Notes: generated by a model not told the origin, from the sequence alone. Shown: positions 45,002 through 54,006, counted from the stretch's first letter. The stretch is DNA of 64,000 bases from Arthrospira sp. PCC 9108 (GCA_016745315.1 CP066886.1:1271501-1335500); one strand, 5' to 3'. Numbers and translations: made by a program.

Positions 45002-45427
45002 ATGAGCCAAAAAGAACAACTGATTTTAATGGCAGAAGATGAATTAACGGAGTATAGTACAGAAGCGCGCAAAATGGAGAAACTGCGCCGTAAATTTAGC
45101 TTTGCAGTCCCCTATCCCCAACAGCATAAAATCCGCGAAGAAATTATGGCGGAAATACCTAATAATTTTTTGGCGAAATTAGTGGAAGAAAATCGGCAAA
45201 TGGTAGCTTTGCCATTTTGGGGAATTGCTGGCTTAGGTTTATTGTTCGGAATTTCCTGGTCACAGCCTCTGGATTTTATCGCTACAGCGGTGGGGTTTTA
45301 TGCGGCTTTTTCGATTCAGCAATTAGGATGGAAACTACAAGCGAAACGACTGGTGATTAAGACTTTAGACCAAATTGAAGAAATTGTGACTTCCCCAGAA
45401 GAGAAAAGCGCGGAGACTAATTCTTAG
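45002..45427 (+). CDS. uncharacterised protein with central hydrophobic helices
   Basis: A 141-residue protein. A charged N-terminal helix (QKEQLILMAEDELTEYSTEA) precedes about two membrane segments (LPFWGIAGLGLLFGISW and FIATAVGFYAAFSI), with a soluble end. I recognise no family name, though the arrangement is like small cyanobacterial conserved proteins. Its end overlaps the convergent 45417 gene by 11 bp. Confidence 0.72.
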   Translation: MSQKEQLILMAEDELTEYSTEARKMEKLRRKFSFAVPYPQQHKIREEIMAEIPNNFLAKLVEENRQMVALPFWGIAGLGLLFGISWSQPLDFIATAVGFYAAFSIQQLGWKLQAKRLVIKTLDQIEEIVTSPEEKSAETNS

Positions 45428-46715
45428 TTACGCCATAAATACCGGCCAACAGTAACCATCCTAACAGATTAACCCGAAAATCAAAGATGGTGACATCGAC
45501 TAAATTAAATAAAACACAGGCCCCAAATGCTACGATATAACTAAATAAAACCAAGCGATCGCCTTTAGTCAAACTCCCTGCCTTCATCAATTTAACACCA
45601 TCTAATAATACCCATCCCACCCCAGCCCAAAAAGCTATAGTTATGGGAATACCCACTTCCGCCATCATCATTAATGGTAGACTGTGAGGGTGTCCCATCC
45701 AAACATTCATTTGAGCTTCATAAACGGGGGTAAAATTTCGCAAACCCCAGCCGGTAATTGGTCGTTGTCGGGTCATTTCCCAAGTAAATCGCCACTGAGT
45801 TATTCGGAGAGTTTCTAGGGGGCGATCGAAGTTTTCATCGGTTAATCTTTGCCAAAAATAACCAGGAATAATTACCCGTAAACCATCCCGAATAGGAGAA
45901 GGTGCAAAAGCCGCCCCTAACACCGCAGCCACGACTACCCCGACCAACCCTAACAACCAATTCCAACCCAAATATATGGCGTATGCTAAACTAATACAAA
46001 CCGCCACAACCCAAGCATTACGGGAGTTAGTGACAATTAAACCCAACCCAGAAAATATAGTTGTGGTAGCAGCAATTACCAGAAAAAACCCAGGATTAAC
46101 ATTATTTAAAAGCCTATTTTTGTCGGGATTAATATCAGTTATTAATCCCAATTCTGCGACTAGCAAACCCAAAGCCAAGGCGAAAACAATGACTAAATAA
46201 GCAGCCAAAATATTCGCATACATGAAGACAGAAGCCATCCGCCCTGGTGGGTTTCCTCCTGGTGCTAATACCCAGCCGATAACGCTGTGTAATATTTCAA
46301 TACCAGACCAACCCAGAAATTGCTGTCCTAAGCCTAAAATTACAATAGGAATTCCTGGTAAAATCAATAACCAAGACAGCCATCGAAGTTGTGCCAAATT
46401 CTCTAGGACGATGGCTAAGGCAGCAAAGACGATAAAATAGGGGATAAAATTAGCAGTGCCCAAAATGGCATCAACGGGATTTTCGGCAAAAATAACGGTT
46501 AACAGTAACAGTCCCGCTAATCCTAATAAGCCTCGGATTTTAGGTAGATTAAGTATCTGTTGATATCTGTGTTTAAGGGTAGTAATGACGGCTACAAAGA
46601 TGGCAATAGCCCCTAAATTCGGGAATAGGGGCAAGGCTAATGCTCCCAACTGTATGCAATTCCAGGCAGTTTGTAAAGAGCGATCGCTGTGAGTTTTAAA
46701 CCACTTCCCGGTCAT
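45417..46715 (-). CDS. O-antigen ligase/polymerase-like membrane protein
   Basis: A 432-residue protein with about 11 membrane helices and the family's large periplasmic loop. The loop includes GYFWQRLTDENFDRPLETLR and the Wzy_C region RPITGWGLRNFTPVYEA, then MGHPHSLPLMMMAEVGIP with its conserved His. It acts in polymerising or ligating surface glycan in the membrane. It lies 9 bp after the YaaW-like gene on the same strand. The exact substrate, and whether it ligates or polymerises, is not decided. Confidence 0.83.
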   Translation of the reverse strand: MTGKWFKTHSDRSLQTAWNCIQLGALALPLFPNLGAIAIFVAVITTLKHRYQQILNLPKIRGLLGLAGLLLLTVIFAENPVDAILGTANFIPYFIVFAALAIVLENLAQLRWLSWLLILPGIPIVILGLGQQFLGWSGIEILHSVIGWVLAPGGNPPGRMASVFMYANILAAYLVIVFALALGLLVAELGLITDINPDKNRLLNNVNPGFFLVIAATTTIFSGLGLIVTNSRNAWVVAVCISLAYAIYLGWNWLLGLVGVVVAAVLGAAFAPSPIRDGLRVIIPGYFWQRLTDENFDRPLETLRITQWRFTWEMTRQRPITGWGLRNFTPVYEAQMNVWMGHPHSLPLMMMAEVGIPITIAFWAGVGWVLLDGVKLMKAGSLTKGDRLVLFSYIVAFGACVLFNLVDVTIFDFRVNLLGWLLLAGIYGVTKN

Positions 46716-46724
46716 ATAAAACCA

Positions 46725-47570
46725 TCACACCATTTGCCAACTATAGTCACCACGAGTTAACCGAATTTGCGCCAATGCGAAAATAGTCGGAATAATCCTC
46801 GCATAATTAGTAGCAATGGCGCGCCAACCCAGGTCAGCTAAAAACCAAGTCCACAACACGGGACCCAAAAACCCCAAAATACTGCGGGTAGCGCCATAAC
46901 GGGCGGCGGTCAAAGCCATACCCCGATTAGCAGCCTGGGCCGCGAGATGTCCCTGAATTTGGGTAGCAGCCACTGTCCCCCCTTGAATTAAGGTTTGGCG
47001 GGCGACTTGATATTTAGCAAAATGCAAGGCAAACTGATGGGCAATATGACCCAGAATAACAGGTCTGACTACAGAACTAATAGCTACAGCGCTTCCGGCT
47101 TTAAACAGCAGCCCTAAAGGGTCTTTCTGTACAGATATCGGTAAAGGCTGCATAGGTTTGGATTTAGCTAAAGCCTCTTGTACACGGCGGGTCAGGTCTT
47201 GCTGTTCGGATACCGGGAGACGGTCCCAAGCGCGACCCAATAGGGACAGAAAAATTTCCGCCTCCAAATCAGTAGTAGACAGTTGTCTGGAATAGGAAAT
47301 CTTGAGATACCGACAAACCTGGATCAAGGTTTGACGATAGGTTACTTGTTGGGTTTTTCCCCTCAAGACAGTCATTCCGTCTGCAGCCAGATAGCGAAAA
47401 CGTTGTTCCAAAGAATCTAACCACGCATGGCGATCGCGACTCTGCACGTCAATAGGTTGGGGTGTGTTAACATAATCCAACGGGTTAAAGCGACGGCTAA
47501 ATAGAAGTTCAGTTAACTGTTGTAACTCATCTTCGGTTGCCAATTCTAATGCTGTTCTCAGTTCATCCAA
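46725..47570 (-). CDS. YaaW-like protein
   Basis: A 281-residue protein resembling the YaaW family: ELATEDELQQLTELLFS at the start, LRGKTQQVTYRQTLIQVCRY and LKISYSRQLSTTDLEAEIF in the middle, then hydrophobic helices (ILGFLGPVLWTWFLADLGW) near the end. The family function is unknown, though some members sit with stress or cell-death genes. It is the first gene of a pair with the O-antigen ligase. Confidence 0.72.
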   Translation of the reverse strand: MDELRTALELATEDELQQLTELLFSRRFNPLDYVNTPQPIDVQSRDRHAWLDSLEQRFRYLAADGMTVLRGKTQQVTYRQTLIQVCRYLKISYSRQLSTTDLEAEIFLSLLGRAWDRLPVSEQQDLTRRVQEALAKSKPMQPLPISVQKDPLGLLFKAGSAVAISSVVRPVILGHIAHQFALHFAKYQVARQTLIQGGTVAATQIQGHLAAQAANRGMALTAARYGATRSILGFLGPVLWTWFLADLGWRAIATNYARIIPTIFALAQIRLTRGDYSWQMV

Positions 47571-47652
47571 AATCGATGCCCTCCTCAGCCCCAGATAATA
47601 TCATATTCCATATTTTACATGAGCCCGGCTATCAAAAGTTAAACAGGAGTTC

Positions 47653-47718
47653 AGGGAACCCTTGACGGTAGCCATAGAGTCAATAACATTGATTGGCATC
47701 AAGGTAGTGGTGTTCCCT
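47653..47718. ncRNA. long four-helix stem-loop, candidate structured RNA
   Basis: Nested pairs: AGGGAAC (47653-59) with GTTCCCT (47712-18), CCTTGA (47660-65) with TCAAGG (47699-704), GCCA (47671-74) with TGGC (47694-97), TCAAT (47680-84) with ATTGA (47688-92) around AAC. It lies in the 218 bp gap between divergent genes with no T-run at its end. Orientation, promoter and function are not known. The rest of the gap (47571-47788) shows nothing else. Confidence 0.5.
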
Positions 47719-47788
47719 AGGTATGGAGTCCCCTGGCTAACCTAATTGACCAGATTTCCCGAAAGTATCTACTATTTGCATTTCGATT

Positions 47789-48883
47789 ATGACCCAAGTT
47801 GATATAATTGTGATTGGTGCAGGGATTGCCGGATTAATTTGCGCCCAACAGTTGCGGCGGGCTGGGTATTCGGTGGTAGTTGTGGAGAAGTCTCGGGGAG
47901 TTGGGGGACGCGCAGCTACTCGTCGGGTAGGTGAAGATAGGGTTGATCATGGTTTACGGTATCTCGAACCCACGGGGGAAACTGTGGGAAAGTTAATCAC
48001 GGCTATGGGGTCGGATCTGCAACTGTGGACTGATAGGATTTATCAGTTTCGGTCGGGAGAATTTCAGGCCTTACCAATGCAGGGCTGTTATATTTGTCCC
48101 CAGGGAATGAATGGGGTGGGGAAATTCTTAGCGACTGATTTGGATATTTGGTTTGGTCGCCGGGTAGAGTCGATTACTCCCCAGGATAATGGCTGCTGGT
48201 TTTTGGATTTGGCAATAACGGCTGATAACTACCCGGAAACTCCCAAAGATATCGCTGCTAAAGGGGTGGTTGTAGCTATTCCTGCACCCCAAGCGTTAAT
48301 GTTATTAGAATCTCCAGGGGCGCAAATTCCGGCGGATATGATTGCACAAATACGATCGCTTAATTATGATCCGTCTCTGGCAGTGATGGCGGGTTATAGT
48401 GAGGATAAATGGGCGGCATTAGACAACAGAAATCCGCTCTGGAAAGGGGTAGAATTTCCGGAAGGCGATCGCCTGGAGTGGGTCAGTTTGGACAGTAGCC
48501 GCCGCCAGAACCCGAAAACACCTATTTTGGTTTTCCATAGTACCCCGAAATTTGCCCGCCAATATCTTGATGTGACTGATTTAGAAACCCCCGGAAGAAT
48601 GCTCCTACAAACTGCGAGCGATCGCTTATTTTCTTGGTTAAACTCCCCGGAATGGATGCAGGTTCACCGATGGCGTTATGCTTTTTGTCAAGAGTCTTTA
48701 TCAACTCCCTGTATAACTACTATAACTCCCCTGCCTTTGGTGGGGGCCGGAGATTGGTGCAGCCCCAAATCTATTGATGGTGTGTTACAATCAGGAATGG
48801 CGGCGGCTGATTGGGTCAATTCCCAGTTACAAAAACGCCCCTTGCCTGGTCAAAAAATCTGGCAATTATTGGCTGCTAATTAG
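47789..48883 (+). CDS. FAD-dependent oxidoreductase (renalase/amine-oxidase-like)
   Basis: A 364-residue flavoprotein with the FAD motif VIGAGIAGLICAQQLRRAGY at the start, then VVVEKSRGVGGRAATRR, VDHGLRYLEP and the C-terminal SIDGVLQSGMAAADWVNSQL. The 'EKSRGVGGRxAT' phrase is typical of the renalase-like group rather than of classical amine oxidases. The substrate is unknown. It follows the stem-loop region directly and is co-directional with the next gene (42 bp gap). Confidence 0.84.
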   Translation: MTQVDIIVIGAGIAGLICAQQLRRAGYSVVVVEKSRGVGGRAATRRVGEDRVDHGLRYLEPTGETVGKLITAMGSDLQLWTDRIYQFRSGEFQALPMQGCYICPQGMNGVGKFLATDLDIWFGRRVESITPQDNGCWFLDLAITADNYPETPKDIAAKGVVVAIPAPQALMLLESPGAQIPADMIAQIRSLNYDPSLAVMAGYSEDKWAALDNRNPLWKGVEFPEGDRLEWVSLDSSRRQNPKTPILVFHSTPKFARQYLDVTDLETPGRMLLQTASDRLFSWLNSPEWMQVHRWRYAFCQESLSTPCITTITPLPLVGAGDWCSPKSIDGVLQSGMAAADWVNSQLQKRPLPGQKIWQLLAAN

Positions 48884-48924
48884 GGTGCTTCTGTCGATTT
48901 AGTCCCGTTTGGTTACAGTATATA

Positions 48925-49443
48925 ATGAGTTACCCAAAATTCGGCTTCAAACATTACTTATTGTTGGCTACTGCTTTAGTGTTGGCTATGGGTGGATTAA
49001 TTCGCGCCCAGGCTAACTCTCCCCAAACTTATAGCTTCTCGACTGAGTTTAAAGGGGGGATTCTGGAAGGAAAATTTACCGGATATGATGCCAACAATAA
49101 TGGTATTTTAGAACAGGAAGAGTTGACCAGTTTTGTGGCTACTTATAATGGCTTTAATACTGAACCTAAAACCGCTAATTGGCATCAATCCCATATCCGC
49201 CGATTTCAAATGGATCTCAACTCTCAAAAAATTATCCTATTAGCGATCGCTACTCAAGATATACCACAATCAGGGGTTAATTGCAGCCTGGAATTTATTT
49301 TGCGTCTGGGGGGATATGTGGAAGGACGAGATTTAATTGAAATTGAAAGATCATCGGGCTTTTTTAATCAAGTCTGTCTGGATCAATTTCCGAATTTGAG
49401 AAACCATGAAACTCAGTCTTTACAGGTTAATTTGATTAACTAA
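48925..49443 (+). CDS. secreted protein with one EF-hand-like loop
   Basis: A 172-residue protein with a signal peptide (KHYLLLATALVLAMGGLIRA, then QANSP). The mature part contains DANNNGILEQEE with the calcium positions D, N, N and a final E, fitting an EF-hand loop. Later comes SGVNCSLEFILRLGGYVEGR with a cysteine and a second one near QVCLDQ. The EF-hand is inferred from this single motif. Expected in the periplasm or outside the cell. Confidence 0.7.
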   Translation: MSYPKFGFKHYLLLATALVLAMGGLIRAQANSPQTYSFSTEFKGGILEGKFTGYDANNNGILEQEELTSFVATYNGFNTEPKTANWHQSHIRRFQMDLNSQKIILLAIATQDIPQSGVNCSLEFILRLGGYVEGRDLIEIERSSGFFNQVCLDQFPNLRNHETQSLQVNLIN

Positions 49444-49481
49444 TCTCCTGTCCCCCCCTCCCCCCAAAATCAGTGGGGGGG

Positions 49482-49676
49482 TTGACAGCTACGGGCATTA
49501 ATGATAGTATTTTAATGTATAGCCTCATAATTAAAATCTAAGTGCTAATAAAAAAAAGGGATATATTCCCATTATCTAGCATAATACCATAAGCCCAGCC
49601 AAAAAGCCAGCAACCCCCCCCAAAAAAAAATTTTTTGTAACATTTCTTAATTTTTTGTTACAAAACTTAACATAAC
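49482..49676. repeat. dispersed element E, copy 3
   Basis: TTGACA at 49482-49487, a 17-base spacer and TAGTAT, followed by the shared TATTCCCATTATCTAGCATAA core, an A9/T7 palindrome and TTGTTACAAAACTTAACATA. The tail contains GTTACAAA-AC-TTAACATA, close to an HLR1 (RpaB) double site. It lies in the 244 bp gap between two convergent genes and ends 11 bp before the stop of the FkbM gene. Confidence 0.75.
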
Positions 49677-49687
49677 CAGGTTAGGTA

Positions 49688-50671
49688 TCAGGAAAGATAG
49701 GTATATTTTCTGAGTTCAGTAACAAAAGGAATAGTATTAATTCCATGCTTGACAGCTTCGGGATTGTTTTCTAAAGATTGAATAATACAATCAGCAAAAT
49801 TGTAACGGCGATCGCTAAGACCATATCGCTTAGTTAAATAGCCCAAAAGTTCCAAAGCGTAATCATAAAAACTCAACATATCAGCGAGACAGGCTAATTT
49901 AAGAATCCGGTCTGGGGTTTTAAGGTGATGATTTTGGTCAGGTCGAATTAAATCACGGAAATAATAGCCATCAGTCCAGACAAATTGTCCGCGATGTTGT
50001 CGGGACATGAGACTAATTCCCTGTCGCAAGCCATGCCATTTTTGACCGATATCAAACAAAGTAAATTGAGAGTTTCTCAGATATTGATCAACATCTGCAA
50101 ACAGAGGTTGATGCTTGTATAATTCCACAAAATTCACCTCTACCACGGCGGCGAGGACATCAGGGATAATGTGATTTTTACCTCCGAGTAAAACATTCAA
50201 TTCTCCGCCTTGTACATCCAATTGTATCAAATCAATGGGACTTTGTAAATTCACAAAAAAATTATCCAATGTAGTGGTAGCAACCTGAGTAGTGGAGATT
50301 AACTTATGGCGATCGCTATATTCTGATAATCGGTCAATAACGACATCATTAGGGGGATATAGGGAGGAACAACCGGGATGTTGAGTAACATATAAAGAAG
50401 CGCCTTGACAGTGATTCCAGAGTGCGAGGGGGATATGTTTTTCAGTCCAAGTAATATTTTGAGAAGCGAGTTCAGCATTACGGCGATCGCAGGCTTCTTG
50501 GTCAGCATCAAAGCCATAAATAGTCAAATTAGGGGCAAAGATTTCCCAACCTTGGCGGGAATAATCCGAATCAGCAAACTCATCTATTTTCCGGGACCCG
50601 ACAATACAGAGGGTGAGATGAATAGAATCTAAATAACCCCATTGTTTTAAAGTTGGTACAAAAAAGGACAT
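49688..50671 (-). CDS. FkbM-type methyltransferase
   Basis: A 327-residue protein whose middle is FkbM-like: NIYGFDADQEACDRRNAELA-like binding region (LTIYGFDADQEACDRRNA), the conserved IDLIQLDVQGGELNVLLGG and IPDVLAAVVEVNFVELY. Residues 1-60 contain SIHLTLCIVGSRKIDE. The C-terminal 80 residues are helical and unassigned. FkbM enzymes methylate sugars or polyketides; the substrate is unknown here. It is separated from the other glycosylation genes by 20 kb. Confidence 0.82.
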   Translation of the reverse strand: MSFFVPTLKQWGYLDSIHLTLCIVGSRKIDEFADSDYSRQGWEIFAPNLTIYGFDADQEACDRRNAELASQNITWTEKHIPLALWNHCQGASLYVTQHPGCSSLYPPNDVVIDRLSEYSDRHKLISTTQVATTTLDNFFVNLQSPIDLIQLDVQGGELNVLLGGKNHIIPDVLAAVVEVNFVELYKHQPLFADVDQYLRNSQFTLFDIGQKWHGLRQGISLMSRQHRGQFVWTDGYYFRDLIRPDQNHHLKTPDRILKLACLADMLSFYDYALELLGYLTKRYGLSDRRYNFADCIIQSLENNPEAVKHGINTIPFVTELRKYTYLS

Positions 50672-50716
50672 TTTGGTAATCTCAAATCCGCGCTTTAATG
50701 ATATCTGATGGGCTGT

Positions 50717-50746
50717 GTAGGGTGCGTGATAATTGACGCAACCTAC
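50717..50746. repeat. short GTAGGGTGCGT/ACGCAACCTAC hairpin
   Basis: Inverted arms with one mismatch and an 8-base loop lie between the FkbM and lpdA genes. It shares the GGTGCGT arm with the long arrays but has a shorter loop. It is possibly a degenerate member of the same family. Confidence 0.55.
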
Positions 50747-50760
50747 AACAGGATTATGGA

Positions 50761-52197
50761 TTATCCAATAGTAGCAGCCCGCTTGTAGGCTTCATCAAGA
50801 ACTTCTGATAAAGTCGGGTGTGTGTGGACTAGAAAGGTTAAGGTATTGACAGATTGACGGAGGGCGATCGCATTAGCAGCCTCTTGAATCAAATCGGAAG
50901 CATGGAGGCCAAAGATATGAACTCCGAGGAGTTCCCCGGTATCTTGGCGGTAAATAACCTTAGCAACCCCCTCGGTATCGACCTCAGCGATCGCCTTAGA
51001 ATTACCCTTAAAATAGCTTTTGACACTAGCGACCTCAAAGCCTTGAGATTTACCCAACTCTTTAGCGGCGGGTTCAGTCATACCGACATAACTAATTTCT
51101 GGGTGAGTAAAAGCAGCAGCGGGGATACTGAGATAATCGACCTGGCGATCGCGTCCACAAATAGTTTCCACTACGGCGACTCCTTGGGCTGATGCAGCAT
51201 GGGCTAACATCATTTTACCAGTAACATCACCAATAGCCCATAGATGTGGTACTCGTTGGGTCCCGGAGAGAACCCCCAAATAATTATCAACGGGAATAAA
51301 TCCCCGTTGAGTTTCCACGCCGAGAGTTTCCAATCCCATATTTTTACTAACAGGAATGCGACCAGTAGCGACCAAACAAGCATCAACTTCTAAAACCTGT
51401 TCGACCTGTTTAGTTTTCGCATCAGCCAGTTCAATCAACACGGGAGAACCGGGAGTAACTTTCAGGGCTAATTTACCAGAGAAAGTTTCGACATCGCGGG
51501 ATGAAAGAAGGACCCGTTCAGCTAATTTAGCAATATCGGGGTCAAAAGTAGGCATCAAATTATCGAGGGCTTCAATCATGGTCACTTCACAACCCAAAGC
51601 GGTATAAATATCGGCAAATTCCAAGCCAATATAACCACTCCCGACAATAGCAATCCATTGTGGTAGTGATGACAATTTCAAAGCATCATCACTGGTAAAA
51701 ACGGTTTGATGGTCAATTTCAATACCTGGGGGTACAAAGGGGACAGAACCGGGGGCGAGAATGATATCCTTAGCGGTGATAATTTTTTCGCCGTCCTCAG
51801 TAGCGATCGCGACTTTTTGGGGTGCCGCCACTTTACCCCAGCCATGAAATGTATCAACTTTCAGGCGTTTAAGGCTATTAGTTAAATCCGATCGCAGTTT
51901 AGTAACAATATTTTCAGCGTGGTTAGCAATAGTTTGGCGATCGAAATTAACCGCCCCCACCTGAATTCCTAGGGACTGCAAATGGTGGGCGTTGCGAAGT
52001 TCCCGGACCCTTCCAGAAGCCGCTAATAAGGCCTTAGAGGGGATACAGCCACGGTTAACACAGGTTCCCCCCATAAGGTCGGCTTCCACAATTGCGGTCT
52101 TTAAGCCACAGTTGACGGCGTGGATAGCCGCCCCATGTCCTCCCACACCCGCGCCAATAATTACCAAATCATAATCAAAACCTTGGCTCACAATCAC
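50761..52197 (-). CDS. lpdA: dihydrolipoyl dehydrogenase
   Basis: A 478-residue class I pyridine nucleotide-disulfide oxidoreductase, the E3 of pyruvate and related dehydrogenase complexes. The FAD site is YDLVIIGAGVGGHGAAIHA; the redox disulfide is C46-x4-C51 in GGTCVNRGCIPSKALL. The NAD site is IAIVGSGYIGLEFADIYTAL, and the C-terminal catalytic His-Glu lies in LVHTHPTLSEVLDEA. All are intact and of normal length. Single gene, on the same strand as the acetyltransferase upstream. Confidence 0.94.
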   Translation of the reverse strand: MIVSQGFDYDLVIIGAGVGGHGAAIHAVNCGLKTAIVEADLMGGTCVNRGCIPSKALLAASGRVRELRNAHHLQSLGIQVGAVNFDRQTIANHAENIVTKLRSDLTNSLKRLKVDTFHGWGKVAAPQKVAIATEDGEKIITAKDIILAPGSVPFVPPGIEIDHQTVFTSDDALKLSSLPQWIAIVGSGYIGLEFADIYTALGCEVTMIEALDNLMPTFDPDIAKLAERVLLSSRDVETFSGKLALKVTPGSPVLIELADAKTKQVEQVLEVDACLVATGRIPVSKNMGLETLGVETQRGFIPVDNYLGVLSGTQRVPHLWAIGDVTGKMMLAHAASAQGVAVVETICGRDRQVDYLSIPAAAFTHPEISYVGMTEPAAKELGKSQGFEVASVKSYFKGNSKAIAEVDTEGVAKVIYRQDTGELLGVHIFGLHASDLIQEAANAIALRQSVNTLTFLVHTHPTLSEVLDEAYKRAATIG

Positions 52198-52279
52198 TCT
52201 CCTGGTGCGATTCTATTCACAATCATTTTCACAATCATTGTTAACCAGAAAGGGTACATCAGACAAGACCATCTGAGGA

Positions 52280-52915
52280 TCATTCTCGCAATTGGTCTAT
52301 ATTTCCACTGGCTAAAACTTCAAGATGGGCGGTAATTTTTGAGGCTTCCCAATCCCACCAGCACAATTTTTGTAGTTGTTCTATTACTGGATTTGGGAAG
52401 CGTTGCCGAATTATTTTAGCGGGATTTCCACCGACAATAGTATAGGGTTCTACATCTTTGGTAACTACAGCATGGGCGGCTATTATCGCGCCATTACCTA
52501 CTTTAACACCGGGCATAATAGTAGCTTTGTAGCCTATCCAGACATCATTTTCAATGATAGTATCTCCTCGGCTATATTCGGAATCAGGCTGAATTTTTTG
52601 CCAACCATGACCGAAGATTTCAAAAGGATAGGTGGTAAAATTATCTAAACAATGGTTACCGCCATTCATAATAAATTCTACATGGCTGGCGATCGCACAA
52701 AATTTGCCAATAATTAATTTATCCCCGATAAAGTCAAAGTGATAGCGCACATTTTTCTCAAAGTTTTCGGGATGGTCAAAATCATGATAGTAGGTGTAAT
52801 CTCCGACAATAATATTGGAGTTTTTTATAATATTTTTGAGAAAGCACAACTGCCCATAATTGGCTAAAGGATAGGCTAGGTTAGGGTCTGGTCCCCATTC
52901 TTGGTTGGTGGTCAT
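52280..52915 (-). CDS. Vat/XAT-type hexapeptide acetyltransferase
   Basis: A 211-residue left-handed beta-helix acetyltransferase. The family features are IIVGDYTYYHDFDHPENFE, the catalytic His region IMNGGNHCLDNFTTYPFEIF, GDTIIENDVWIGYKATIMPG and VEPYTIVGGNPAKIIRQRFP. This is very like streptogramin A acetyltransferases (VatD), but such proteins in non-pathogens often act on other substrates. The ATG at 52915 (MTTNQEWGPDPNLAYP) is preferred over a TTG 48 bp upstream, as the family begins near there. It is divergent from speB. Confidence 0.87.
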   Translation of the reverse strand: MTTNQEWGPDPNLAYPLANYGQLCFLKNIIKNSNIIVGDYTYYHDFDHPENFEKNVRYHFDFIGDKLIIGKFCAIASHVEFIMNGGNHCLDNFTTYPFEIFGHGWQKIQPDSEYSRGDTIIENDVWIGYKATIMPGVKVGNGAIIAAHAVVTKDVEPYTIVGGNPAKIIRQRFPNPVIEQLQKLCWWDWEASKITAHLEVLASGNIDQLRE

Positions 52916-53014
52916 GATGGTTGAGGTGGTGATTTTTAGTGGAACGTTCAAAATTCGTGGCAAAATTATTTATATATTAGCGATCGCCCCCAAAATCTAA
53001 AGTCAAGCCAAAAT

Positions 53015-53932
53015 ATGCAATCAACCATTACAGCCCAATCAGTTGTGGACTTTTTAGGCTCAGAAATTGTCCCGAACCAGAAAACCGACAAAGTAGCCAT
53101 TTTACCAATTCCCTTTGAAGCCACCACCACTTATCGCAAAGGGTGCGAAAACGGGCCAGGAGCCATCTTAGAAGCCTCCCAACAACTAGAATGCTATGAT
53201 GATGAACTGGAAGCGGAGGTGGGGTTACAGGTGGGAATTTACACCCATGAAGCCATTGCGGATACCCGCGAGGGCCAGTCGGTGTCACTGGAGGAAATGC
53301 TGCGGGTGACGACAGAGACGGTAAAATCTCTAGCTGCTGAAGGTAAGTTTGTGATCGCCCTGGGGGGGGAACATGGCATCACGGCGGGAGTGGTGGAAGC
53401 CTACCGCCAAAGGTCAACGGAACCATTTACAGTAGTCCAAATCGATGCTCACGGTGACCTACGCCACGAATACGAAGGGTCTATCTACAATCATGCTTGT
53501 GTGATGCGTAGGGTGGTAGAGATGGGTTTACCGACGGTACAAATAGGGATTCGTAGCCTATGTAAAGCCGAAGCTGATCTAATTCGAGATCAGGAAATGA
53601 AGGTAATTTGGGGCCGCGAAATTGCTAGGGGGTCCGATTGGATAGAAAAAGCGATCGCCAGTATACAGACCAGGCGGGTATTTCTGACCATAGACCTAGA
53701 CGGTATCGACCCGAGTATCATACCGGGAGTAGGGACACCAGAACCGGGAGGACTTTCCTGGTATGATTTAATTGCCTTTCTGCGACAGTTATTTATATGC
53801 CAGGAAGTGATTGGCTGTGATGTAATGGAATTAGCACCTGTTGTGGATTCGGTAGTTTCTGAATTTACCGCCGCCAAACTGGTCTATAAACTGGTAGGGT
53901 ATCAGGCGTTAGCCAAAGGTTGGATTCATTGA
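53015..53932 (+). CDS. speB: agmatinase-type ureohydrolase
   Basis: A 305-residue arginase-fold Mn enzyme. The metal motifs are GGEHGITAGVVEA, QIDAHGDLRHEYEGSIYNHA and TIDLDGIDPSIIPGVGTPEPG, all intact. SpeB hydrolyses agmatine to putrescine and urea; the 'PGVGTPEPGG' form is the usual agmatinase one, though arginase or guanidino-acid specificity is not excluded. The opening ILPIPFEATTTYRKG is typical. It is followed by a GC-rich stem-loop. Confidence 0.9.
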   Translation: MQSTITAQSVVDFLGSEIVPNQKTDKVAILPIPFEATTTYRKGCENGPGAILEASQQLECYDDELEAEVGLQVGIYTHEAIADTREGQSVSLEEMLRVTTETVKSLAAEGKFVIALGGEHGITAGVVEAYRQRSTEPFTVVQIDAHGDLRHEYEGSIYNHACVMRRVVEMGLPTVQIGIRSLCKAEADLIRDQEMKVIWGREIARGSDWIEKAIASIQTRRVFLTIDLDGIDPSIIPGVGTPEPGGLSWYDLIAFLRQLFICQEVIGCDVMELAPVVDSVVSEFTAAKLVYKLVGYQALAKGWIH

Positions 53933-53954
53933 CCCGAAATTCCGCACCGCCTCC

Positions 53955-54006
53955 GGCGCGTGTAGCAGTTGGCTGGTCTTTTTCCTGGCTGACTCCGGCA
54001 CGCGCC
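53955..54006. ncRNA. GC-rich long hairpin, candidate structured RNA
   Basis: GGCGCGTG (53955-62) pairs with CACGCGCC (53999-54006). Inside, AGTTGGCTGG pairs with CTGGCTGACT using G-U pairs around a short T-rich loop, separated by 4-base internal loops. It starts 23 bp after the speB stop. A T-run is absent, so a plain terminator is unlikely; a processing or stability element, or a small RNA, is possible. GC content is clearly above the neighbours. Beyond it the gap to 54095 shows no gene. Confidence 0.5.

Noticed and set aside
52280..52963. Longer acetyltransferase starting at TTG 52963
   Set aside because: The family starts near MTTNQEWGPDPN; the 16 extra residues have no counterpart.
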